NCBI GenBank assembly: GCA_949592205.1
Contig: CATIUR010000005.1
Location: forward strand, 110,931,777 to 110,995,776
Source of the DNA: Helichrysum umbraculigerum
Taxonomy: Eukaryota; Streptophyta; Magnoliopsida; Asterales; Asteraceae
Length of the DNA: 64,000 nucleotides
Direction: 5' to 3'
Each line of letters starts with the position of its first letter. The first letter of the stretch is position 1. This document shows, piece after piece, positions 1 to 8,780 of this stretch. The position numbers and the translations under genes are program-made. The notes under the pieces were generated by a model. That model was not told the DNA's origin, did no database searches, and saw nothing but the letters and a program-made list of their open reading frames with translations.

Positions 1-2161
1 AAACCGTTCAATTTCTTGGATACGTTATCGATAGTCAGGGAATTCATGTAGATCCTTCAAAAATCGAGGCTATCGAAAATTGGCAACCGCCGACAACTCC
101 AACCGAAGTACGACAGTTTTTAGGACTGGCCGGCTACTATCGACGATTCATCAAGAATTTCTCAAAAATAGCGTTGCCACTCACGACACTAACTCAGAAA
201 GACAAAAAGTTCGACTGGACTGAAAAACAAGAGTCGGCATTCCAACTTCTGAAACAAAAGCTTTGCAGTGCTCCTATTCTATCATTACCCGAAGGCACCG
301 ATGACTTCGTGGTATACTGTGATGCTTCTCATCAAGGTCTCAGTTGCGTTCTGATGCAACGAGACAAAGTCATAGCTTACGCTTCACGACAACTCAAGAT
401 TCGCGAAAAGAATTACACCACTCATGACCTCGAGCTAGGAGCTGTCGTTTTGGCTCTCAAAATCTGGAGACATTACCTCTACGGCACTAGGTGCACAATT
501 TTTACCGATCATAAAAGTCTCCAGCACATATTCGATCAGAAGGATCTCAACATGAGGCAACGTCGATGGGTCGAGTTGCTTACCGATTACAACTGCGAAA
601 TCAAATATCATCCGGGCAAAGCAAATGTTGTTGCCGATGCCCTCAGTCGAAAAGAACGAACGAAACCACTTCAAGTCCGAGCCCTCAGTATGACCATTCA
701 CAACGATCTAAACATTCAGATCCTCACTGCTCAACTCGAAGCCCTGAATATCGAAAACATTAAAACGAAGCCTTGCGGGGCATGGATAAACAATTCAAAA
801 TCAAACCTAATGGCGTTAGTTATTTCTCTAATCGAATCTGGTTGCCTAGTTTTGGGAACCTACGAGACTTGGTGATGAATGAAGCTCACAAGTCCGGATA
901 TTCTATCCATCCGGGATCCGACAAAATGTATCACGGCATCAAGGATTTTTATTGGTGGCCGAACATGAAAGCTGAAATCGCCACCTATGTTAGCAAGTGC
1001 CTTACTTGCTCAAAAGTCAAAGTTGAATATCAGAAGCCTTCTGGCTTACTCCAACAACCCGAGATTCCCGAATGGAAATGGGAACAAATCGCAATGGATT
1101 TCATAACCAAACTACCCAAGTCATCGAGCGGTTGCGATACCATTTGGGTGATCGTTGATCGTCTCACAAAGTCTGCTCATTTCCTTGCGATCAAAGAAAC
1201 CGATAAAATGGAACGCCTCGCACAAATCTACATCAAAGAAATTGTTTCCCGACACGGTGTTCCAACCTCGATTATCTCCGATAGAGATGCCCACTTCACC
1301 TCTCACTTTTGGCAATCACTTCAGAAATCAATGGGTACCCGTCTCGATATGAGTACCGCATACCATCCCCAAACCGACGGCCAAAGTGAACGAACTATTC
1401 AAACACTGGAAGACATGCTACGAGCCTGCGTAGTTGACTTCGGTGTAAACTGGGAACGATACCTACCATTGTGCGAGTTCTCGTACAACAACAGCTATCA
1501 TACCAGCATCAAGGCTGCACCTTTCGAGGCACTTTACGGTCGTAAGTGCCGATCACCTATATGTTGGACCGAAGTTGGGGATAGCCAACTCAAGGGTCCG
1601 GAAATCATTCACGAAACAACCGAGAAAATCTTCGAGATTCAAAACAAGCTCAAAACCGCACGTGATTGTCAGAAGAGTTATGCTGACGTGAGACGCAAAC
1701 CACTCGAGTTCCAAGTTGGGGATCGAGTACTCCTGAAAGTATCGCCTTGGAAAGGCGTAATCCGATTTGGTAAACGCGGGAAGTTAAATTCCAGGTACAT
1801 CGGGCCTTTTGAGATCCTCAAAAGGATTGGCCTCGTGGCATATCGGTTGCAGCTGCCATCCGAACTCAGCAGTGTGCACCCCACCTTTCACATTTCTAAC
1901 CTAATGAAATGCCTGTCTGATGAGACATTTATCATTCCACTCGATGAAATTCGAGTTGACGACAAGCTTCACTTTGTTGAAGAACCCGCCGAAATCATGG
2001 ACCGTGAGGTCAAATAACTCAAACAAAGTCGCATTCCCATTGTCAAGGTCAGGTGGAATTCGCGGCGTGGTCCGGAATTTACCTGGGAATGGGAGGACCA
2101 AATGCGACTCAAGTATCCTCAACTCTTCACTGACTCAACATCAAACACATCTTCAACTTAA
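1..2161 (+). pseudogene. pol: T1 pol fragment: RT end, RNase H, integrase, chromodomain-like tail (broken)
   Basis: The frame starting at base 3 reads the end of RT (a VQFLGYVIDSQGIHVDP-type block, LGLAGYYRRF), then RNase H (VYCDASHQGL, FTDHKSLQHIFDQ), the integrase zinc-binding region (HPGSDKMYHG, CLTCSKVK), the core (MDFITKLP, ISDRDAHFTS, GQSERTIQTLE) and the chromodomain-like tail. Two breaks are visible against T2 and T3. About one base is lost near 762-768, shifting frame within the RNase H-integrase linker. A TAA stands at 2015-2017 where the relatives have Arg just before the tail. The tail then reads on to a natural stop at 2159-2161. A copy with these breaks cannot make active integrase by itself. 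Confidence 0.92.
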
Positions 2162-2195
2162 ATTTCGGGGCGAAATTCTTCTAACAGGGGGAGAA
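2161..2195 (+). promoter_or_regulatory. T1 stem-loop and polypurine tract
   Basis: A 7-bp stem (AATTTCG / CGAAATT, loop GGG, 2161-2177) is followed by the purine run CAGGGGGAGAA abutting the LTR start at 2196. The polypurine tract primes plus-strand DNA synthesis in LTR elements. The same stem-loop with different but still paired bases precedes the tract in T2, C and D. Confidence 0.8.
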
Positions 2196-2894
2196 TGTGA
2201 CACCCGTCAAATTAGGACTAGTAATTAGTGCCTAATCAAGTTTTAATACATGTAATTAGTTCTGTGTTAGGCTAATTTGTGTATCAAGTAATATATATTG
2301 ATGAATATATACAAGTATTATGCGATTTGATTTAAATCGTATAAGTTTCAAATCGAATGTAATTCGGTTAAATTAAATACGGACTTTGGTGAACAATTTC
2401 ATTAACTAATATAGTGTTATTTAACAACACTATTATATCCAAAAATATTATTTTGATAATATTTCGCATTCGTATTAAATCGTACAAATAACATACACGC
2501 AATTAAAATATTAAACGCGCAAATGTTAAGTATTCGGCAAAATACTTCAACAAAATTACTGGGTAATTATTCGTATTTTAAAACATATATTTAAACGTAT
2601 AAAATAATCGTTTAACGTTTAAACGATCGGGAAAACGAATACCGCACGGGACACGGAGACGTGGACTGAAATGGTGGGACTCCCACCAAAATCACCTCCA
2701 TCTTTCCTTTTTCTTTCATTTCTCATTTCTATTCTCTCTCCTTTTTCTCCAAAAAGCAAAACACCACACCACCTCCACAAATCATCAAAATAAACACACT
2801 AAACGACCTCGGATTCTCAAGACTCTTTGGATATAAACGACCACCATGCAACGATCTACCTTTCTATTTTTTCGGATTTTCAATCCGATCCTTT

Positions 2895-4370
2895 GTAAGT
2901 TTTCCGAAAAAAGTCGAAACCTCTCGTTTTCACTCATTTTTACATATTTATTGTTTATATACGTTCAAAATGTCCAAATATGGGTTGGGTAAAAGTTTTG
3001 TACCGAACGGTGGCCGGAAAACCCGTTTTCGACACATTTTCCGGCCATCAGACCGTAACGTCGCTTTTGGACCCAGATTTATGCGACGTCATCTTCAACG
3101 TCGCAAAACCCCTCGTGACATCGCATGGTGCGACGTCAGTCACAAAGTCGCATTAAATTGCGACATCGCATATAGCGACATCAGCCTTAACGTCGCTAAT
3201 ACCTCACAACGTCGCACATAGCGACGCAGACCTTAACGTCGCAAACAGAATCCACGTCGCATTAGCGACGCAACACCCTACATCGCATTGAATTGCGAAG
3301 GTCGCATAATGGGACGTACAAGCCCACGTCGCACCTTACGTCGCATGCTATGTCGCATGCTACGTCGCACAAACCAGTAAACACAGATTTTCACTAAGTG
3401 TCGAGACACTAAATTTTATCACTTGATTTCACCCAATTTCAAGTCCAGATGCGTTTTTCACCAAAGCAATATAGTAGAAATAAAAAATTTTCAAGCTGAC
3501 TTGGCAGCTCGACCCCAACCAGGGGCTGCCGCCCCTTGGACCCCTCTACCAGGGCGCTGCCCCCGGACCCCCGTCACTTAGAGTTTGTAACGGCTTCTAA
3601 AACACAATCAAAACACATTTTTCAAGTAAAACACCACGAAATCAAAATAATAATAGTTGAGATTATTATTACAAATCCGTCACCAACGGGCCGTACATAT
3701 TTTCAAACATTCGAATCAATCAACCAAACGTAATTTGGACATTCTAGTTGGACAGACAACTACAAGGTAGTCTTGATAGATACCTACTCACATTTATAAC
3801 CATCGCGTGTCGTGGACACCCTCATGTTACAAGTCTTTGGACTTCATTACTCGGCTAATCAATCAAAGTTTATTAAGTTAAACTCGCTAGACTCAGGTGA
3901 GTCTCATGGCCCCTCTTTTTACTGTTTTACTCAGGGGTGTGATATATTGCTCATTTTTAACATGTGAACGCAAGTACAAACATTTCATATACTACATGAG
4001 TTTTTCACAACTAATCATTTAAAGTCCTCTGTCAGCATAGTTGTAAATACGTTGTAGCGTGAATATTAGTATATGGTACCATATAGGATTGACCCTCCTC
4101 GTCTGGGTTAGCAAGCACTAACCGGGTAAACGGATGTACTAATATTTGGGAAGACGAGTGTTGATTAGGCACTCGTGGAGGCAAAAACGCTCAGGCTGTG
4201 ACCCTGACCCACGAGTTAAGCTCAACTATGTGCTCATGGCTGTATACATATACATTATAAATTGCTGGTTGCAATTCAATTACTTAAATCTTGCGGTTCA
4301 TACGATATTATCTGATTTCAAACCTGTGAGCTCACCAGCTTTTAGCTGACCCATTTAGCATGTATCGCAG
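2895..4370 (+). other. Putative leader intron in T1 LTR
   Basis: Donor CTTT|GTAAGT at 2895 lies about 130 bases after a CT-rich stretch. The branch-like CTGAC (4346-4350) is 21 bases before acceptor TATCGCAG|GTACCC. AACCTGTGAGCTCACC sits about 40 bases before the acceptor. The same parts occur at matching places in the other four LTR types of the window. No transcript has been seen; this is inference from conserved splice-site-like sequence. Confidence 0.55.
3055..3370 (+). repeat. Array of ACGTCGC / GCGACGT words in T1 LTR
   Basis: About twenty copies of a 6-8 bp word (ACGTCGCA, GCGACGT, ACATCGCA and variants) occur in both orientations at irregular spacing. Neighbouring opposed copies form short dyads such as GTCGCATTAAATTGCGAC. 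The array starts about 160 bases after the putative donor. T2 and T3 hold an array of a related word (TGCGACACAA / TTGTGTCGCA) at the same place. Confidence 0.85.
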
Positions 4371-4663
4371 GTACCCAACAGTAGATTGGACTGCCTCAGG
4401 AATTCTATAGCTCGAGTCAGCATGCAGACATTAGAGATTTTCTTGCATTAGTATATTTTGTATAAGTACTTATGTACTGAAATCTCTCATTTTATCGAAC
4501 ACGAGCAATGTACAGCTTCAAATGTTGTAAACATTTCTTATATTAATATATTTTGCTAAAACTTCGCATATAGAGTCGTTTACTATACATCTTTCTGCTT
4601 TGATTATTGATTAGTAACACCCAAAGTATGCTTCCGCTAAACAGTAAATTTGGGGGTGTTACA

Positions 4664-5227
4664 ATAAGCATGCTATAGCATGGACGATTGGTGATATCAA
4701 AGGAATCAGCCCATCATATTGCACGCACAAGATCCTCATGGAATCTGATTTCAAACCAGTTGTACAACCATTGAGACGGTTGAATCCTAAGGTTACGGAT
4801 GTAGTGAGGAAGGAAATCATAAAATTACTGGACTCTGGATTGATATACCCGATTTCTGATAGTCAATGGGTTAGTCCCATTCATGTTGTGCCCAAGAAAG
4901 GAGGTATGACAGTGGTTGTTAATGAGAAGAACGAGTTAATCCTCACGAGGACTGTCACTGGATGGAGGATCTATATCGATTATAGGAAGTTGAACGATGC
5001 GACACGCAAGGATCACTTTCCTTTGCCGTTTATTGATAAGATGCTTGAACGTCTAGCTGGAAAAGAGTATTATTGCTTTTTAGACGGTTTCTCCGGGTAC
5101 TTCCAGATTCCAATAGATGCTAATGATCAAGACAAGACTACTTTCACCTCTCCATTCGAAACTTTTGCTTATCGAAGGATGCCTTTCGGTTTGTGTAATG
5201 CACCCGCAACATTTCAGCGGTGCATGA
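4664..5227 (+). pseudogene. pol: Athila-like RT, N-terminal half
   Basis: The open frame from 4666 reads through KGISPSYCTHKILME, the RT finger region (LDSGLIYPISDSQWVSPIHVVPKK), the palm motif IDYRKLNDATRKDHFPLPF with the first RT aspartate region, and the block before the active site (RRMPFGLCNAPATFQRCM). It stops only because T2 is inserted at 5228. The rest, including the catalytic MDD, resumes at 15676. Upstream sequence is replaced by T1. Confidence 0.9.
5223..5227 (+). repeat. Target-site duplication CATGA, left of T2
   Basis: CATGA immediately precedes the TG of T2's 5' LTR and recurs at 15671-15675 immediately after its 3' LTR. A 5-bp duplication is the normal product of integrase. 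The two copies prove T2 inserted as one unit into the Athila-like RT. Confidence 0.97.
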
Positions 5228-5955
5228 TGTAACACCTGCATAATTAGGATAATTAATTATGCCAAATTGTTTGTAACTAGTTGTAATTAGTATGTAATAG
5301 GACTAATTACAGGCTCTATTTGTATGTATATATAAGGTGAATTATATATATGTGTGTGTACTTACGCGATTCGGATAAATCGTGCGAATTAACCGGACGG
5401 AGTCCGACACAGTTTACTTGGACGTTGGTGACAGAAATCTACTTAAATAATGAGAACGTATTTTATTATATAAAATACGCAACCGAACGAGCATTATTTA
5501 TATATTATCGTGACGACATTTTAACTAACGCAACAAAATGTAATAGACGCGACTTAATAATTAAAATATTGCGACAAATGTTTTACTATTAATTTCAAAG
5601 TATTTTTATTTAAATACTTTAGTTACATTTTAAAAATATAAACGTTCGGCTAAATATTAAAAACTAGTGATTAAACGATTAGGACACGGAGTCAACACTG
5701 TGTTTTGGGGAGTATTTTCCCCTCTTTCCTTGATGGATCAGCCATCAACCCCACCCCACCCCAAATTTCTCTTTCATTTTCATTTTTACCAAAAACACGC
5801 AAACACATAAACTCTCTCAACCTCAATTCACACCCAAATTTCGGAATCAAATCCCGATCACGAAAATTACATATTCGGAATCACCATCACGAGTGGAGCA
5901 AGAATATCAAGACCGTTTTCATCATCTCATCCTCCATTTAGCTCGATTTGCAAAA

Positions 5956-7354
5956 GTAAGAAATTTCTAAAATCTTAGATCTATTCAATTTGGTGTAGTG
6001 TTTTGATGTTTTGAAGTGTACACAACTTAGATATAACCTAATACATGTAGAATACACGATTTTATAGCTTAAAAATGGGTTAGATTTGCGTTTTTGGTCG
6101 AAAATTCTTGAAACCCGAAAGTTTCTGGGCTGGTGTTCATACATGCGACACAAGCCTTGTGTCGCATGCTATGTCGCATAAACCCGTTTATGTCGCACCT
6201 TGTGTCGTACTGATCCTTTAGTGTCGTAATCTTTGCGACACAATATTGTGTCGCACTCTATGTCGCATACTATGTCGTATTTTATACGACACAACCCTTA
6301 TGTCGCTATTGAATTAGCATCGCAAGCTTTTTGCGACACAACCACTGTGTCGCAGGGCTCTTGTGTCGCATCCTTCATGCGACACAACCCTTGTGTCGCA
6401 TAACAAATTTTAGTGTCGCATTTTGTGTCGCAAAACACAGCAGATTCACAAATATATTCCAAGTTAAGTGTTATACATTTCGGACTTCAAACGACTATAC
6501 GATATAACATTTAAGGTACATTGAAACATGTTTTTCAAGCATAACAATTCAAACAAGTATATAAAATGTCGAGATTAACGTTTCAGCTAAGTCACCAACG
6601 GGCCCAAACATGTTTTCCAACAAACGAACAATTACAAACATACAGACAAACATCGGCTATACTAGTTGTGTACAACTAAATGAAACGTCTCGTGAGACGC
6701 ATACTTACATAACTTCATATGAATAGGCATTTGAAGGTTACGGGTTCGGAGAACCTACTTGCTATATTTACTACTTGCTATTTGCTACGGCTTATTACCA
6801 GACTCAGGTGAGTCTTACGGCCCCACTTTTACTGCTTTATCTTATTGGGGGAGATACATGCTACTGATTTTTCCTGAACACAAGTACTAAACTGATTTCT
6901 ATACCAAACGGAATTGCATGAGTTAATTACTATTTACAGAAGTCTCTCCATCATATATCGTTAGTTATGGACTTAAGCGCGAACAGTAGTTAATGGATCC
7001 ATTAGGGAAATGACCCTCCCCACCCGGGGCAGTAGCGCTGCCACGTACCGATTTACACGTATAAACGGGTGACAACTTATTCGTTACTGATGCTTGCTCA
7101 CTTACGAGCATGTCACGGGAGCAAACATATTATTACGGGTTAAGCTTCGATTATGAGCCTCATGGCAACGGTATAAACTTACTTATTTACATTTGCTGGT
7201 TTGCAAATACTGATTTTACGATTGCTGGATTGCACTGGCTGATTTTACGCCTACGGGCATTTCTGATGAAATCTCGTGTTCAAAACCGATATTACTTACA
7301 AACCTGTGAGATTCACCAACCTTTTGGTTGACACTTTTTAGCATGTTTTCTCAG
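5956..7354 (+). other. Putative leader intron in T2 5' LTR
   Basis: Donor CAAAA|GTAAGAAAT at 5956, branch-like TTGAC at 7328-7332 and acceptor TTTTCTCAG|GTACCC at 7354 frame 1399 bases. AAACCTGTGAGATTCACC lies about 40 bases before the acceptor, as in T1 and T3. The interval encloses the palindrome array. Inference from site conservation; no RNA evidence. Confidence 0.55.
6143..6434 (+). repeat. TGCGACACAA / TTGTGTCGCA palindrome array, T2 5' LTR
   Basis: About twenty copies of TGTCGCA or its complement lie in 290 bases. Opposed copies make strong dyads: ATGCGACACAAG with its exact complement one base apart (6143-6167), a 22-bp perfect palindrome at 6234-6255, and imperfect pairs near 6330-6350 and 6390-6410. 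Spacing is irregular, so this is not a simple tandem repeat. Confidence 0.9.
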
Positions 7355-7676
7355 GTACCCGGATGGAGTAGGATTACTCCAGGATTTTAGCTAGAGTCGC
7401 ATGATTTCAACACAACTGCATTAACGGAGATTCTTAGCATTATCTTTTGTATATTTTGATTATGTAATAGAATCTCCCGCTACACGCGCGGACTCTAGGG
7501 AAACTACGTTTTGTATACGAAAACACTAAGTTTTCAAACAATATATCTATGGAATGTAACTAATTTACAAACGTTGCATATAGATGTCGTTTACTTTATC
7601 TTTGTGCTGTGATATTTGATTAGTAACACCCCAAACTATGCTTCCGCAAAACAGTGAATTTTGGGGTGTTACAGAT

Positions 7677-7689
7677 TGGTATCAGAGCC
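7677..7689 (+). promoter_or_regulatory. T2 primer-binding site (initiator-Met tRNA)
   Basis: TGGTATCAGAGCC, three bases after the 5' LTR, is the standard plant primer site complementary to the 3' end of initiator methionine tRNA. It starts minus-strand DNA synthesis. Confidence 0.95.
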
Positions 7690-7995
7690 TAAGGTTATAG
7701 TGAACTAGGTTGCATTTAGTGGGCCTAGACTATGACCGTTAGGCAGTATTCTCTCATTAGGCATGACTGGTTCAGGAATTACAGCATACGACTTTAATTT
7801 AACATAGCCTGATCAACTATGTACAATTAAGGAAAGATGATGTAAGGTCTGAAATGATTATGTTGAACGGGGATACGTTAGTTGACTCTGACCACGAGAG
7901 AACCGGACCATTACTTGATACGTGCTAGACACTAGGCTGGATATGATATATGTATATATATATTAGCCTCGTCTTACTTACACTCTGCCACAGAA

Positions 7996-8508
7996 ATGGC
8001 AAACACACCACCTAATCCGTCACACTCTCACTCACATGGGTCACGAAACCCACGAATAGCCAGGAGGAACACAAGGTCGCCTCGAAACAGCCCTTATCCT
8101 GTACATAACTCTCAGAACTCGGCACATCTCACGTTGCCAGTATTGGCTACCCAATTCCGCCGTCAGGAGCAAAGACTCGAAAGTCTCGAACGGGAACAAC
8201 ACCGAATGACCTACCTGCTTCGCCAAGCACTTGATCATTTATCCCAACTCCAGCGAGAACAAGAGGATACCAACCTCTCTGTAAGCATAATTCAGGATTC
8301 CATGACCGCCGAATTAGGTGCGGATGAACTTGTAAGAAACCGACTAGAGGAATGTGAACAGCGTTCACAGGAGACTGAGGATCACTCTCGAGCACTAACA
8401 CAACGACTGGCCTTGGTGGAAGACAACGCCAGGCAAACCAACAGACTAGCAGAAACCGTGGACCGCCTTGTCGCGCTGATGGAACAAATTAATCTACATG
8501 AAGACTAG
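7996..8508 (+). CDS. Small ORF between primer site and gag (ORF0-like), T2
   Basis: A 170-residue frame with a true ATG lies upstream of gag. The N-terminus (MANTPPNPSHSHSHGSRNPR) is polar and basic. The rest (about 50-165) is rich in Q, E, R and L with heptad-like spacing and is probably coiled coil. No catalytic motif, signal peptide or membrane segment is visible. T3 has a diverged homologue of 164 residues at the same place with the same MANTPP start and a similar end (RLAETVDRLVALM versus RLAESVNHLTALL). An open frame kept in two diverged elements suggests it is translated. The ATG follows CCACAG, which could be a 3' splice site. I do not recognise the family; function unknown. Confidence 0.6.
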   Translation: MANTPPNPSHSHSHGSRNPRIARRNTRSPRNSPYPVHNSQNSAHLTLPVLATQFRRQEQRLESLEREQHRMTYLLRQALDHLSQLQREQEDTNLSVSIIQDSMTAELGADELVRNRLEECEQRSQETEDHSRALTQRLALVEDNARQTNRLAETVDRLVALMEQINLHED

Positions 8509-8780
8509 TGTAGTCTTTGTCTTGTAATCTATCTCGTAATCTTTTGACTATCTAGCACTACTCTATAAACTAGTCGGATGTAACAATTCCCGACACCTTT
8601 TGGTAATATCGCTGTAGGATGTAACCTTTGAACTCGCATTATCCATCAAATATTTCTTGTTATTTCAACTCACCTAAATTGCCATTTGCCATGTTGATGT
8701 TATGCATTACTGCTTTTATACATGTACATCTGTGACAATTACAAAATCTCATGTATCTTCATTTCTTTTATTGAAGAATC

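Larger units (their letters stand above)
1..4663 (+). mobile_element. T1: 3' part of a Tekay-like Ty3/gypsy element
   Basis: The window opens inside the reverse transcriptase of a plus-strand gypsy element and runs through RNase H, integrase, a chromodomain-like tail, polypurine tract and complete 3' LTR. The order RT-RNase H-integrase is that of Ty3/gypsy, and the C-terminal KVRWNSRRGPEFTWE-type block is typical of plant chromoviruses (Tekay/Del). The LTR ends TG...CA with near-perfect terminal inverted repeats (TGTGACACCC / GGGTGTTACA). Sequence after 4663 is an unrelated Athila-like pol, so T1 inserted into that element. The 5' half and the other copy of the target duplication lie outside the window; the downstream pentamer would be ATAAG (4664-4668). 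Its LTR is a sister of T3's LTR, not of T2's. Confidence 0.93.
2196..4663 (+). repeat. T1 3' LTR (2468 bp)
   Basis: The LTR starts TGTGACACCCGTCAAATTAG directly after the polypurine tract and ends GGGTGTTACA before the Athila-like sequence. It holds an AT-rich 5' third, a pyrimidine-rich stretch at about 2690-2760, a GTAAGT donor-like site at 2895, an 11-bp hairpin TGGCCGGAAAA / TTTTCCGGCCA (3011-3047), an ACGTCGC-type word array, and an acceptor-like site CAG|GTACCC at 4370. Short open frames inside it (2970-3221, 3536-3733, 4146-4349) have no recognisable domain and are treated as noncoding. Confidence 0.93.
5228..7673 (+). repeat. T2 5' LTR (2446 bp)
   Basis: It starts TGTAACACCTGCATAATTAG and ends GGGGTGTTACA just before the primer-binding site. 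Internal order is as in T1: AT-rich start with TATATATAAGG near 5328, a pyrimidine-rich stretch at about 5735-5830, a GTAAG donor-like site at 5956, a palindrome array, hairpin-forming words near 7020-7110, and CAG|GTACCC at 7354. Short open frames at 5350, 5705 and 7110 recur in the 3' LTR because the LTRs are copies. They show no domain. Confidence 0.96.

Noticed and set aside
5350..7331. Several 70-80 residue frames in T2's 5' LTR, repeated in the 3' LTR (13346-15327)
   Set aside because: No domains, low-complexity AT-rich composition, and duplication is explained by the LTR pair.
7677..7689. Matches to initiator-Met tRNA as possible tRNA genes
   Set aside because: Only the 12-13 base primer-site complement is present, next to LTR ends; no tRNA body follows.
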